A stretch of DNA of 64,000 nt from Desulfopila sp. IMCC35008 (lineage in GTDB: Bacteria > Desulfobacterota > Desulfobulbia > Desulfobulbales > Desulfocapsaceae), in assembly GCF_010646885.2 (NCBI RefSeq), contig NZ_CP050700.1, positions 2,072,501-2,136,500 on the forward strand. Direction: 5' to 3'. The position numbers and the translations under genes are program-made. Position 1 is the first letter of the stretch; each line of letters begins with the position of its first letter. This document shows, one piece after another, positions 1 to 9,896 of the stretch. The notes under the pieces were generated by a model that was not told the origin of the DNA, did no database searches, and was given only the letters and a program-made list of their open reading frames with translations.

Positions 1-6
1 GCCATT

Positions 7-41
7 ACCCGACCCACGTCTTCGGTGGAGTTGGGTCGGGT
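7..41 (-). terminator. Inverted repeat, possible terminator of the beta-helix gene
   Basis: A perfect 10-bp stem (ACCCGACCCA at 7-16 with TGGGTCGGGT at 32-41) encloses a 15-nt loop and lies 13 bases beyond the stop of the minus-strand gene at 55-858. Neither side carries a T-run, so it is not a classical intrinsic terminator. It could equally be a processing site or belong to a gene outside the window. Confidence 0.35.
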
Positions 42-54
42 AAAATGTCCGTGA

Positions 55-858
55 CTACCTTCGAATAATTGACCTGTTGGGGTGATACCCGGAAGCCGCT
101 GTGAGGTTGGGCATAAGCATGCAGTTTTTGCCAAAGATGGTGCCGGGACTCGTGACTGAGTTACAGCCCGTCTGACTGTTATCCCCAAGGATTGCTCCGA
201 ACTTGCGCATACCTGTATCGATACGCTCACCGTCAATCATGATGGCAACGTTTCCCGGGATGAAACGGAGGTTGGCAAATTTTGTCCCTGCACCGAGGTT
301 GACGTTGGTGCCCAGAATGGAGTCTCCGAGATAGGCGAAATGACCGGCTTTGGCATCGTTAAGGAAGATTGAATGTTTTATCTCAGTAGTATGGCCGAGT
401 ACACATCTTTTCCCCGAGAGGCAGTATCCGCGCAGGTAGGCACCTTGGCGAATCTCGGTGCAGTCGCCAATAATTGCCGGTGATTTGATCATTGCCCCTG
501 ATTCAACCAGCACGCCTTCACCTATGTCGATGCGGTCACCAAGAAGGACGGCACCTGCCATAAGAACGGATGCTCCTTTTAATATTTCACCATTGTCGTG
601 AACAATAAGTTTTCCCTTGGTGGTGTCACCATACTCTATTACGAGATGATTTCCTGAAAGCCAGTTTCCGCCATGATATACAACTGTCTCCGGCAGTGGC
701 TTTCCGGGAGGCAGGTATGGTGTTTCTAAGGAAGGATAAGTATATTTATTCATATATTCTTTCAGTTCGGCAAGGGCAGACCACACATAAGGGCCTGCGG
801 CAAAAAGGTCGGCATGAGGGAAATCCGAAAAATCGAAAAAAGATTTGGCTCGTAACAT
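55..858 (-). CDS. Left-handed beta-helix (hexapeptide repeat) protein, GlmU C-terminal-like
   Basis: 267 residues, ATG at 858. From about residue 75 to 245 the chain is built of hexapeptide-like turns (I/L/V-G-x-x-x-x), including ILGTNVNLGAGTKFANLRF-type turns that resemble the acetyltransferase half of GlmU and the tails of COG1208 nucleotidyltransferases. No N-terminal nucleotidyltransferase signature is visible: the first 70 residues lack the GxGTRxxPxTxxxPK motif. It may therefore be a free-standing acyltransferase or sugar-nucleotide-binding helix; the substrate cannot be read from the sequence. It is transcribed away from lon, and the 307-base gap between them must hold both promoters. 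The family assignment to beta-helix is firm and the reaction is unknown. Confidence 0.75.
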   Translation of the reverse strand: MLRAKSFFDFSDFPHADLFAAGPYVWSALAELKEYMNKYTYPSLETPYLPPGKPLPETVVYHGGNWLSGNHLVIEYGDTTKGKLIVHDNGEILKGASVLMAGAVLLGDRIDIGEGVLVESGAMIKSPAIIGDCTEIRQGAYLRGYCLSGKRCVLGHTTEIKHSIFLNDAKAGHFAYLGDSILGTNVNLGAGTKFANLRFIPGNVAIMIDGERIDTGMRKFGAILGDNSQTGCNSVTSPGTIFGKNCMLMPNLTAASGYHPNRSIIRR

Positions 859-1189
859 ATTGACTCCGGTAGTTTAAATGCTCTTATACTGTGGATATTG
901 ACCGATTAGTATCACTAATGTTCATATCTATTCAAGAGAAAAACGATACACCGTAAAATGATTGAGGAAACCTGGCTTGACTTCATGAACCTCTATGTTT
1001 AGTTTTTGCTCGGTTTTATTATAGAGTAAGGTAAAGTTAAGAAAACCGTGTCTGATGCGGTTTGCCCGAATAGTTTTTATGAATGCAGGGTAAGATATCG
1101 TAGGGCTCTAAACGATCTGACTTCGCGAGTTATTATTATATGTATCGGCAGCCTGGAAATGTGTTGTGGTCGCCGATCAGGAGGTGTGT
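859..1189. other. Divergent intergenic region between the beta-helix gene and lon
   Basis: About 330 bases with no convincing ORF, tRNA or hairpin. It must carry the promoters of both flanking genes. TTGACT at 977-982 resembles a -35 box, but no -10 at proper spacing was found. No heat-shock-type element upstream of lon was recognised with confidence. Confidence 0.5.
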
Positions 1190-3601
1190 GTGGAATTTAG
1201 TGATTCTTTGTCCATCAGCATGGACGATTTTGCCAGCAATGAAGAGGTAGAAATTCCGGAAGTATTGCCGATGATGGCGGTACGGGATGTGGTGATTTTT
1301 AATTACATGATCATTCCTCTTTTTGTTGGTCGGCCAGGGTCTGTCGAAGCAGTGAATGAGGCGTTGAACTCCAACAAACTCATCATGCTGGTGACCCAGA
1401 AAGATGCGACCAAGGATGACCCCAAGGAGGAAGATCTCTACAACATCGGCATGGTCTGCATGGTGATGCGGACCCTTAAAATGCCTGATGGGCGGTTAAA
1501 AGTCCTTGTCCAGGCCATGTCAAAGGCTTCTATCAAGGAGTTTATCCGAACAGACCCCTCCTATCAGGTCTCAGTTGAGGTAATTGAAGATCTTGAGGTT
1601 GAGGAAGTCACTGTTGAGGTTGAAGCGTTGATGAGGACGGTGCGTGAGCGGACAGAAAAGATCATGTCCCTTCGTGGCATTCTTTCCGCTGACCTCATGA
1701 TGATCATCAACAATATCGAGGAGCCTGGAAGGCTTGCCGATCTCGTAGGTTCAAACCTGCGCCTGAAAATAGTTGAGTCACAGGCAATTCTCGAAGAGAC
1801 AGACCCTGTACGGCGGCTTGAGTTGGTAAATGAACTACTCTCAAAAGAGCTTGAGGTTTCCACCGTCCAGGCCAAAATCCAGAATGACGCCAAGGAGGAA
1901 ATGTCTCGCTCCCAGCGTGAATACTATCTTCGGGAACAATTGCACGCCTTGCAAAAAGAGCTTGGCGACACCGACGAGAGAGCCCAGGAGATTGAGGAGC
2001 TTGAAGCAAAGTTAAAGAAAACAAGGATGCCCAAAGATGTGCGGAAGGAGGCTAAGAAACAGCTTAGCCGAATGGAGATGATGCATCCTGACTCCTCAGA
2101 GGCTACTATCATCCGCACCTATATAGACTGGATTCTTGATGTTCCGTGGCAGAAAAGCACTAAGGACAAACTCGATCTGGTTGAAGCCAAGAAGGTGTTG
2201 GACGAAGACCATTACGGTCTGGAAAGGGTGAAGGAGAGAATTCTCGAATACCTGGCAGTGCGTAAATTGAATAAGGAAACAAAAGGACCTATCCTCTGTT
2301 TTGTTGGCCCTCCGGGTGTAGGTAAAACATCTCTCGGTCAATCGATAGCCCGTGCCATGGGACGCAAATTTCATAGACTTTCGTTGGGTGGTATGCGCGA
2401 CGAAGCTGAGATTCGCGGACACCGACGTACCTATATTGGGGCAATGCCGGGCCGGATAGTGCAGGGATTAAAAACTGTTGGTTCAAATAATCCGATTTTC
2501 ATGATGGATGAGATTGACAAGATCGGTTCAGATTATCGAGGGGATCCTTCCTCTGCACTCCTTGAGGTACTTGATCCAGAGCAGAATTTTGAGTTCTCGG
2601 ATCATTACCTGAACCTGCCCCTGGATCTGTCAAAGGTAATGTTTATAACCACTGCCAATATGAGTGATACTATTCCGGGACCACTCCTTGACCGTATGGA
2701 AGTTATACGGCTCTCCGGTTATACACTTGAGGAGAAAACAGTTATTTCCCGTAAGTATCTATTGCCAAGGCAGCTCAAGGAAAACGGACTTCGTCCGACC
2801 CATCTCCGTATAAATGATGAAACCCTGAAATTCATTGTGACTCATTACACCTATGAAGCTGGGTTGAGAAATCTTGAGCGCGAGATCGGCAAGGTTTGTC
2901 GCAAGGTAGCCCGAAAAGTAGCAGAAGGTGGACGGGGACCATACACGGTTAGTGCCAGAAACGTTGATAAGTACCTTGGGCCGCCAAAGACCATACCGGA
3001 ATCAGAACTTGAAAAGTTAGAGCAACCTGGACTCGTTACCGGACTTGCCTGGACGGAAGTCGGCGGCGAAATACTGCAGATTGAGGTGAATCTCATGCCC
3101 GGTAAAGGGAAACTGATTCTTACCGGACAGCTTGGTGATGTTATGAAGGAATCTGCCCAGGCCGCCTTAACTTACTGTCGTAGCCGGTCAGAAGAGTTAA
3201 AGGTGACGAACGATTATTTCGACAAGGTCGATATTCACATTCACGTCCCGGCCGGTGCAATACCAAAAGATGGACCTTCTGCCGGTATCACTATGGCGAC
3301 AGCGCTCTATTCTGCAATTACCGACGAAAGGGTAGTTTCTAAATTGGCCATGACTGGTGAGGTGACATTGCGGGGGCGGGTGCTCCCTATCGGAGGGCTT
3401 AAGGAAAAGGCTCTTGCCGCGCTTCGTGCTGATATCAACCGGGTTATAATTCCTGAGCAGAATAAGAAAGACCTGGTGGAAATCCCTGACGATATACGCA
3501 AACAGATGGAATTCTATCCCGTAAAGGATATGGATGAGGTTGTTCGTATTGCTCTCGGCAGGAAGGGGGGGAAGAAAAATCCAACCAAAAGAAAGAAATA
3601 A
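1190..3601 (+). CDS. lon: ATP-dependent protease Lon (LonA type)
   Basis: Cytoplasmic AAA+ serine protease that degrades misfolded and regulatory proteins. Domains in order: N-terminal LON substrate-binding domain (from [15 protein letters not shown]), a coiled helical segment, the AAA+ module with Walker A GPPGVGKT (about residues 373-380), and the protease domain with the Ser-Lys dyad at S697 (DGPSAG) and K740 (GGLKEK). The frame is open back to GTG 1166 (811 residues). GTG 1190 is preferred because AGGAGG at 1179-1184 sits 5 bases upstream; ATG 1220 is a third option. Full-length protein is about 803 residues, normal for LonA. It heads a likely operon with mltG, 5 bases downstream. Function is certain, the start is not. 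Confidence 0.96.
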   Translation: MEFSDSLSISMDDFASNEEVEIPEVLPMMAVRDVVIFNYMIIPLFVGRPGSVEAVNEALNSNKLIMLVTQKDATKDDPKEEDLYNIGMVCMVMRTLKMPDGRLKVLVQAMSKASIKEFIRTDPSYQVSVEVIEDLEVEEVTVEVEALMRTVRERTEKIMSLRGILSADLMMIINNIEEPGRLADLVGSNLRLKIVESQAILEETDPVRRLELVNELLSKELEVSTVQAKIQNDAKEEMSRSQREYYLREQLHALQKELGDTDERAQEIEELEAKLKKTRMPKDVRKEAKKQLSRMEMMHPDSSEATIIRTYIDWILDVPWQKSTKDKLDLVEAKKVLDEDHYGLERVKERILEYLAVRKLNKETKGPILCFVGPPGVGKTSLGQSIARAMGRKFHRLSLGGMRDEAEIRGHRRTYIGAMPGRIVQGLKTVGSNNPIFMMDEIDKIGSDYRGDPSSALLEVLDPEQNFEFSDHYLNLPLDLSKVMFITTANMSDTIPGPLLDRMEVIRLSGYTLEEKTVISRKYLLPRQLKENGLRPTHLRINDETLKFIVTHYTYEAGLRNLEREIGKVCRKVARKVAEGGRGPYTVSARNVDKYLGPPKTIPESELEKLEQPGLVTGLAWTEVGGEILQIEVNLMPGKGKLILTGQLGDVMKESAQAALTYCRSRSEELKVTNDYFDKVDIHIHVPAGAIPKDGPSAGITMATALYSAITDERVVSKLAMTGEVTLRGRVLPIGGLKEKALAALRADINRVIIPEQNKKDLVEIPDDIRKQMEFYPVKDMDEVVRIALGRKGGKKNPTKRKK

Positions 3602-3606
3602 CAGTC

Positions 3607-4734
3607 GTGAATGAAATAAACCCGTCTGACTCCTGTTCGAAATATACAGGATGGAAAAGGGTCGCCATCCTGGCGGCCCTTTTTCTGTTCGTCATAGCTG
3701 GTATTGGTATCTGGTGGCTGACTCGTTATGCCTATGCCCCCGGACCGGATAACGAGAACGAATCGGTTATCGTTGTCATTGAAAAGGGTGCTTCGGTCAG
3801 ACAGATTGGTGAAACTCTCGCACGTGCCGGTCTTATAAAATATGATATTCGTTTTCCGATAATTGCCAGGTTAAGTGGCGACAGCGGCAGATTGAAAGCA
3901 GGTGAGTTCCGTCTTCTGACCGGGAAGTCCGTTCTTGAGACCATACGCTCACTGGTTCATGCCAAGGTGGTCCAGCATACTATTACCCTGCCTGAAGGCT
4001 TGAGTGGTCAGGAAATGGCCATGTTGTTTGAAGAACGAGGACTGTGTGACAGCAACAGTTACCTGGCTCTCATGGGCAATAGTACATTTATAAGAAATCT
4101 TGGTATGGAGGGCGTAAGTTCTCTTGAGGGATACTTATTTCCGGATACGTATTATTTCACCAGGGAACAGAAAGGTGCGGAACATTTCGTTACCATGCAG
4201 GTTCGAAGGTTTCATAAGGTATGGGAGGAGCTTACAGAGAGTCTCCCAACCCCGGTTGACAGGGAAAAAATAGTAACTCTTGCCTCTATTGTTGAAAAAG
4301 AGACCGGGGCAGCTGGCGAACGATCTCTGATAGCAGGCGTTTTCTACAACAGGTTGAAGAAAAATATGCGCCTGCAGTCCGATCCGACTGTGGTCTATGG
4401 TGTTGATAATTTCGACGGTACAATAACAAAAAAACATCTTAAGACTGCTACTCCTTACAATACTTACGTTTTGCAGGGGTTGCCGGCTGGGCCCATCGCC
4501 AACCCCGGCAAGGATTCCTTGCACGCAGCATTGTATCCGGCTATCACCGAGTATCTTTATTTTGTCTCTCAGAATGACGGCACCCATTATTTTTCCAAGA
4601 CACTCAGGGAGCACAATCGGGCCGTTCAAAAATATCAGAGGAAAAAATCAAGGAAAAGCGGTAAACAGAAAATGCGGGAAGATCCCACCAACGTATCGGC
4701 AGAAGGTATCATCAAAAGTAACGATAGAGAGTGA
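3607..4734 (+). CDS. mltG: Endolytic murein transglycosylase MltG (YceG-like)
   Basis: 375 residues from GTG 3607. One membrane segment (about residues 19-40, ending WWL) anchors the protein with the catalytic part in the periplasm. The YceG domain follows, with the conserved block ASIVEKETG (about 226-234), which holds the catalytic glutamate, then FYNRL and LQSDPTVVYG. In the family this enzyme cuts nascent glycan strands inside the chain and sets their length. A basic, lysine-rich tail follows residue 340. The gene starts 5 bases after the lon stop and its TGA lies just before nadE, so translation is probably coupled. No strong Shine-Dalgarno precedes the GTG. Assignment is firm; the exact start is less sure. 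Confidence 0.93.
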   Translation: MNEINPSDSCSKYTGWKRVAILAALFLFVIAGIGIWWLTRYAYAPGPDNENESVIVVIEKGASVRQIGETLARAGLIKYDIRFPIIARLSGDSGRLKAGEFRLLTGKSVLETIRSLVHAKVVQHTITLPEGLSGQEMAMLFEERGLCDSNSYLALMGNSTFIRNLGMEGVSSLEGYLFPDTYYFTREQKGAEHFVTMQVRRFHKVWEELTESLPTPVDREKIVTLASIVEKETGAAGERSLIAGVFYNRLKKNMRLQSDPTVVYGVDNFDGTITKKHLKTATPYNTYVLQGLPAGPIANPGKDSLHAALYPAITEYLYFVSQNDGTHYFSKTLREHNRAVQKYQRKKSRKSGKQKMREDPTNVSAEGIIKSNDRE

Positions 4735-4739
4735 ACGCA

Positions 4740-6386
4740 ATGAAAATTGCTTTGGTTCAAGTTAATCCGGTAATCGGTGATTTTGAAGGTAATTGTAAGA
4801 AGGTTCTGGATTATGCACAAAAAGCTTGTGACGAAGGTTGCCGGCTTGTGATTTTCCCGGAGCTTGTTATTTCCGGCTATCCACCTCAGGATCTCCTGGA
4901 GCGTCAATCGTTTCTGGACGATCATGATCGTGTGGTAGACCAACTCGTTCAGGCCTTGCCTGAATGTGATGTGCTGTTCGGAGCTTTTGAACAGCGATTG
5001 CAACAGAATGGAAAGCATCTCTATAATTCAGCACTGGTTGCGAGAAATGGAAAGATCATATTCAGAGCCCGCAAACAGTTGTTGCCAACCTATGATGTGT
5101 TTGATGAAACACGATATTTTCAACCGGGAGCCCCTTCTGAACTGTATTGGTTAGATGGCTATTGCTTTGGTGTGACCGTCTGTGAAGATATCTGGTATAG
5201 CGAAGTGCATGACTATCAGGCGACACCGGTCGAGTCTTTATATAACCTCGCAGATCAGACGAGTTCTGAGCTCGATGCGCTTATTAATATTTCTGCATCA
5301 CCGTTTCAGCGTGGAAAAGAGACGGTAAGGCGCTCTGTTTTTCGTGAATATTGTGAAAACTATCGACTGCCGATGCTGTTTTGCAATCAGGTAGGTGGGC
5401 AGGACTCGCTCTTGTTTGACGGGCGCACTATGGCCATGAACCACAAAGGAGACGTTGTGGGACAGGCAAGAGGATTTACCGAGGATATGCTTATCGTTGA
5501 TGTCGCTGATTGGAAGAGTGAGATGCATGAGGAGAAAGATATCCCTGCAATCCAGTCTGTTTACGATGCCCTGGTAATGGGAGTTAAAGATTATGTCAGT
5601 AAATGTGGTTTTCGCTCGACTGTAATCGGTCTTTCAGGCGGCATAGATTCTGCCTTAACGGCTGCCATTGTCGTGGATGCCCTGGGAGCTGAAAATGTTT
5701 TAGGTGTGGCAATGCCTTCTCCCTATAGCTCCGCTGAATCCGTAATTGATGCCGAGAATCTCGCAAATAACCTCCAATGTGGTTTTAGGGTTATCCCAAT
5801 TGAACCCCTGTTTGACCAGTTCCGCTCCAGTCTGTCCGGCCTGTTTGAAGGAATGGACGAAGACCTGACGGAACAAAATATCCAGGCTCGAATTCGTGGA
5901 AACCTGTTGATGGCCATCTCTAATAAATTTGGGCATATGCTTATGACCACAGGGAATAAAAGTGAGATGGCGGTTGGCTATTGTACTTTATATGGCGATA
6001 TGAGCGGTGGTCTGGCAGTTATTTCCGATGTGCCCAAACAACTGGTGTACGAATTGTCCCGCTATGTAAACAGGGAGGTCGAGAAGATCCCCGAAAGGAC
6101 TATAGTGAAACCACCGTCAGCCGAACTGAAACCTGATCAAATGGATCAGGACGATCTGCCACCGTATGAGATTCTGGATAAGATTCTGGAGCTTTATCTG
6201 GAGCAGGGGGTTGGAGCCGAGATGATCATCGAAGAGGGCTTTGACCGGGGGGTGGTTGAGGATATCGTTCGGCGTATTCGCTTTAACGAGTACAAGAGAA
6301 AACAGGCGCCGATGGGATTGAAGGTGACCTCAAAAGCATTTGGTGTCGGTAGAAGATACCCGATAACACAAAGTTATCGCGGCTGA
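4740..6386 (+). CDS. nadE: Glutamine-dependent NAD+ synthetase
   Basis: 548 residues from ATG 4740; the in-frame GTG 4731 would overlap mltG and is less likely. Two domains are visible. The first is an N-terminal nitrilase-fold glutaminase with the triad E41 (FPEL), K112 (RKQLLP) and C148 (VCEDIW). The second is a C-terminal synthetase with the PP-loop SGGIDS starting near residue 299. The enzyme amidates nicotinic acid adenine dinucleotide to NAD+, using ammonia channelled from glutamine. Length and domain order match the bacterial two-domain NadE. It lies between mltG and the cytochrome gene with gaps of 5 and 15 bases, so it is probably co-transcribed, although the three functions are not obviously linked. 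Confidence 0.96.
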   Translation: MKIALVQVNPVIGDFEGNCKKVLDYAQKACDEGCRLVIFPELVISGYPPQDLLERQSFLDDHDRVVDQLVQALPECDVLFGAFEQRLQQNGKHLYNSALVARNGKIIFRARKQLLPTYDVFDETRYFQPGAPSELYWLDGYCFGVTVCEDIWYSEVHDYQATPVESLYNLADQTSSELDALINISASPFQRGKETVRRSVFREYCENYRLPMLFCNQVGGQDSLLFDGRTMAMNHKGDVVGQARGFTEDMLIVDVADWKSEMHEEKDIPAIQSVYDALVMGVKDYVSKCGFRSTVIGLSGGIDSALTAAIVVDALGAENVLGVAMPSPYSSAESVIDAENLANNLQCGFRVIPIEPLFDQFRSSLSGLFEGMDEDLTEQNIQARIRGNLLMAISNKFGHMLMTTGNKSEMAVGYCTLYGDMSGGLAVISDVPKQLVYELSRYVNREVEKIPERTIVKPPSAELKPDQMDQDDLPPYEILDKILELYLEQGVGAEMIIEEGFDRGVVEDIVRRIRFNEYKRKQAPMGLKVTSKAFGVGRRYPITQSYRG

Positions 6387-6401
6387 TAGGTCAACTGAGC
6401 C

Positions 6402-8189
6402 ATGGTAAGCAGAAACAACAGAAAGAGATTTATGTCATGGGGAGCTATTTTGTTGCTCACTGTTGCCGTGGGCTTTATGGCGATTCATGAACTCCTTATC
6501 GAACGACCAGCGACGCTGCAGCTTACCAGTGCCGGATCTGTTGACATGTGCCTGTCATGCCATAAGGATGAAAAACTTGATACCGCTCACGATGCGAAGG
6601 TCATAGGGTGTGCACCTTGTCACTTAGGCAATCCCTTAGCCATCGAAAAAGAAAAGGCTCACGCGGGAATGGTCATAAACCCAGGTGATCTTCGACACGC
6701 TGATCGTACATGTTCCACCGAAGGGTGTCATCCCGCAGATATTCATAAAGTGAAGAACTCACTGATGGCAACCAACCGGGGGATACTTGGAACGCTTCTC
6801 TATTACTGGGGAGAAACGGAATCCCAGGATACGGAATTAACCGTTGAGGATCTGCTCGAGAGCGGGGAAACTTCCCTTGCCCTCGATTATTTCAGAAAAT
6901 TATGTGCAACATGTCATCTCTGGAAACAGAAGAACGATCTGGAGGGAGCTCCGCAATTTTTTAACGAGAAGGGTGGAGGGTGTACCGCCTGCCATTTCCA
7001 TGTCCCGGCTGATTCTAAAACCAGCACACAGTCCCTTGAAGGTGATAACGTTATATCTGAAGAGGATGAGAAAAAACAACATCCTCATATCACTGCGGCA
7101 GTCAGCCAGGTGAACTGTATCAGGTGTCATAACAGGTCCGGGCGTATCGGTCTCTCGTATATCGGAATTTTCGAGTCGGAAGGATACGGGACTCCATACG
7201 AAAAGGGTGGCATGAGCTCAAAGCAATTACCGGGCGCACGGTTTTACCTGGAAATCGCTGATGATATCCACCACCGGAAAGGTATGGAATGTATCGATTG
7301 CCATACCCGTGAAGAGATAATGGGAGATGGTACAAGTTATGCCCATTATGAAGATCAACTTGAAATTTCCTGTGAGGTCTGTCACAGCGAAACACCGGGT
7401 GTGACCCGAAAAGACAGGGAACTTAATAACGTTGAGCAAGATGATATCGGTTATACACTCTATGGGAAAATTGATAAAAAGAAACGTCCCCTCAAAACAC
7501 CGAAAAAAGGGGTTTGTGATTTCACACCACATAAACGGGTGACGTGTGAGGCCTGTCATTCAACCTGGGTTCCTCAGTGCTACGGTTGTCATGTCAAGCA
7601 GGATAAGCGCGAAGTGCATCTTGATAAATTGACGCTTACCGAAACACCAGGACTCTGGGAGGAAGGACGCTCCTATATTCGTTATGAAAAACCCATGCTC
7701 GGAATGTGGAATGAGGATGTAGTTATCGTTACCCCGGGCTGTCAGGACATTGTAACCATGGTGGATGAAAAGGGTGTTGAGAAAGCGGGCTTTAATCGTT
7801 TTACCATGGCCGCTATTAACCCGCATACAACTCAGGAGCAGGGCAGAAGCTGTGTTGATTGCCATGTTTCCCCAAAGACAGTTGGGCTTGGCGAAGGAAC
7901 AATTTCCGAAAGTAATGGGGAGTTGGTATTTACCCGGGTTGATCGTGGAACAGATAGTGTAAACGGGGTAACACCTCCGTTTGACGGGTATGTAACTATT
8001 AAGGGTGAGCCCCTGCAGTACAGTTCACGACCAGAGGTCCGTCCTTTTAACGGTGAAGAACTGGAAAGGATCCTGCGGGTAGGACTCTGTGTGGATTGCC
8101 ACAACAGATATGATGACCCCGTCTGGAAGGAATACAAAACGGGTATGAAATGCAGGCGATCACCTGAACCTGAAATAGTTGCTGAATAG
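6402..8189 (+). CDS. Periplasmic multiheme cytochrome c (11 CXXCH plus one CX4CH)
   Basis: 595 residues, ATG 6402. A single hydrophobic segment (about residues 13-30) serves as signal anchor, placing the rest in the periplasm. CXXCH heme motifs start at C50, C70, C168, C194, C239, C297, C324, C382, C393, C484 and C563, and an atypical CX4CH starts at C104, so up to 12 hemes c are possible. A heme-poor stretch of about 85 residues separates C397-region hemes from C484. No neighbouring gene encodes a quinol oxidase, maturation factor or another cytochrome; the gene lies between nadE and hflX. It presumably shuttles electrons in the periplasm, but donor and acceptor cannot be named. Similar orphan cytochromes are common in sulfate and metal reducers. 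Confidence 0.9.
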   Translation: MVSRNNRKRFMSWGAILLLTVAVGFMAIHELLIERPATLQLTSAGSVDMCLSCHKDEKLDTAHDAKVIGCAPCHLGNPLAIEKEKAHAGMVINPGDLRHADRTCSTEGCHPADIHKVKNSLMATNRGILGTLLYYWGETESQDTELTVEDLLESGETSLALDYFRKLCATCHLWKQKNDLEGAPQFFNEKGGGCTACHFHVPADSKTSTQSLEGDNVISEEDEKKQHPHITAAVSQVNCIRCHNRSGRIGLSYIGIFESEGYGTPYEKGGMSSKQLPGARFYLEIADDIHHRKGMECIDCHTREEIMGDGTSYAHYEDQLEISCEVCHSETPGVTRKDRELNNVEQDDIGYTLYGKIDKKKRPLKTPKKGVCDFTPHKRVTCEACHSTWVPQCYGCHVKQDKREVHLDKLTLTETPGLWEEGRSYIRYEKPMLGMWNEDVVIVTPGCQDIVTMVDEKGVEKAGFNRFTMAAINPHTTQEQGRSCVDCHVSPKTVGLGEGTISESNGELVFTRVDRGTDSVNGVTPPFDGYVTIKGEPLQYSSRPEVRPFNGEELERILRVGLCVDCHNRYDDPVWKEYKTGMKCRRSPEPEIVAE

Positions 8190-8218
8190 ACCACTTCACG
8201 AACCGAAAGGAGAGTATC

Positions 8219-9853
8219 ATAGCTACAATTATCGGTAATATTGACGGCCTGAAAAAAAACCAGAAAAAGGTGCTGGAACGACTCGGATCTAAACGGGTTC
8301 CCAGAGATATGGTTATCGCACCGGAAATGGCTCGAACACTGAGCATGGTCTCGAAAGAGATCAACAGGCAAATTGGGCTCCTGATCCATCGTTCCGGCAA
8401 GATCGACAGCATCATTGTCGGTGATTTCGGTGGTATCATGATCCCGCAACTTTCAACAGTGAGGGCCTCTGGAGGCAGGTTAAGGAGGATACGTTTAGTA
8501 CACACCCATCTTGCGGGAGAGCAGATCAGTGACGAGGATCTGATGGATCTTCTCTTTCTGAGACTTGATCTACTTTCTGTATTACAGGTTGGCGAAGATG
8601 GACTCCCTGGTAACCTGCATTCCGTGCACCTGTTGCCCCGTCCTGTTGACGGCAGTAGCTGGTCGTTTCTGGAACCGGTACATCCCGCCGCGGCCAAGGA
8701 ATCGGTTGAGGTACTTATTGAAGCCCTGGAGCAGGAGTTCGCCAGGGAGCGCCAAGCCCGGCGGGTAGAGAGTGGCACTGACAGGGCGATTCTGGTAAGT
8801 GTGAGTACCGAGTCTAAAATGCAGGCAGAAGAATCGATGAATGAACTCGTCGAACTGGCTCGTTCGGATAATGTAGAGGTGCTCGATACCGTGCTTCAGA
8901 GGAGGCGCAAGGTTAACCCACGTTTGATTCTCGGTAAGGGTAAGCTCGCGGAGATTATGATCTTGGCCTTGCAGCTTGATGCAAACCTCCTGGTGTTTAA
9001 CCAGGAGCTGAACCCCTCACAAGTTCGTTCAATTACAGAATTTACAGATCTACGGGTCATTGATCGAACTCAGCTCATTCTCGATATTTTCGCTCATCGG
9101 GCCATGAGCAGAGAGGGGAAACTCCAGGTCGAAATGGCCCAGCTTAAATACATGCTCCCGCATCTCTCGACAAGAGATGATGCCCTTTCACGCCTAACCG
9201 GTGGAATTGGTGCACGTGGTCCTGGGGAAACAAAGCTTGAGATTGACAGGCGACGCATCAATGACCGCCTGGCCAGACTTGCCAAGGATTTAAAGGCTGT
9301 GGGGAAAGAGAGGTATCGAAGGCGATCTCAGCGACGGAAGAAGGATCTGCCGGTTATCTCTCTTGTCGGATACACTAATGCGGGTAAGTCGACATTGCTT
9401 AATACCCTTACCAACAGTGACATTGTGGCCGAGAATAAACTTTTTGCTACCCTTGACCCAACCAGCAGAAGGCTTCGGTTCCCGACAGACCGGGAGGTGA
9501 TCATAACCGATACGGTTGGCTTTATTCGCCATCTGCCGGCAGACCTGTTGCAGGCATTCATGGCAACACTGGAAGAACTTCGTGAGGCGGACTTGCTGGT
9601 CCATGTTATCGATATTTCAAATCCAAATTATCAGGCGCATGTGCAGGTTGTTGAGAACCTTTTGGCTGAATTGGATTTGACAACCATTCCTGTTTTAAAG
9701 CTCTATAATAAAATAGACAAGGTAGAGCAAGCTGATGAAATTCGTGAAATGGCCGGACAGGATGGCGTTGTTGTCAGTGCAATTGAAGCAGAAACATTGA
9801 CCCCGTTTCTCATGCAGGCGGAACGCATCATGGGCAAACTAGTAGCTCCTTAA
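8219..9853 (+). CDS. hflX: Ribosome-associated GTPase HflX, apparently with a non-AUG start
   Basis: HflX is a GTPase that splits or rescues stalled ribosomes. G motifs are clear: G1 GYTNAGKST (residues 384-392 counting from 8219), DTVGF, and NKID near the end, preceded by the HflX N-terminal domain with GGIGARGPGETKLE. The first ordinary start codon in frame is GTG 8270, but the reading frame upstream encodes the GN-x-x-GLK-x-x-Q segment that opens this family. A good ribosome site (AAAGGAG, 8206-8212) lies six bases before ATA 8219. Between the in-frame stop at 8183 and GTG 8270 there is no ATG, GTG or TTG. I therefore place the start at ATA 8219 (544 residues). A sequencing error in an original ATG, or initiation at ATC 8216 or CTG 8249, cannot be excluded. 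Confidence 0.93.
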   Translation: MATIIGNIDGLKKNQKKVLERLGSKRVPRDMVIAPEMARTLSMVSKEINRQIGLLIHRSGKIDSIIVGDFGGIMIPQLSTVRASGGRLRRIRLVHTHLAGEQISDEDLMDLLFLRLDLLSVLQVGEDGLPGNLHSVHLLPRPVDGSSWSFLEPVHPAAAKESVEVLIEALEQEFARERQARRVESGTDRAILVSVSTESKMQAEESMNELVELARSDNVEVLDTVLQRRRKVNPRLILGKGKLAEIMILALQLDANLLVFNQELNPSQVRSITEFTDLRVIDRTQLILDIFAHRAMSREGKLQVEMAQLKYMLPHLSTRDDALSRLTGGIGARGPGETKLEIDRRRINDRLARLAKDLKAVGKERYRRRSQRRKKDLPVISLVGYTNAGKSTLLNTLTNSDIVAENKLFATLDPTSRRLRFPTDREVIITDTVGFIRHLPADLLQAFMATLEELREADLLVHVIDISNPNYQAHVQVVENLLAELDLTTIPVLKLYNKIDKVEQADEIREMAGQDGVVVSAIEAETLTPFLMQAERIMGKLVAP

Positions 9854-9896
9854 TGATAATTCCCGCAAAGAAGGCATGTGTTGACAGCACCTTTAA

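Noticed and set aside
1564..2422. Several antisense frames inside lon
   Set aside because: Shadows of a high-confidence lon gene; no ribosome sites or domains.
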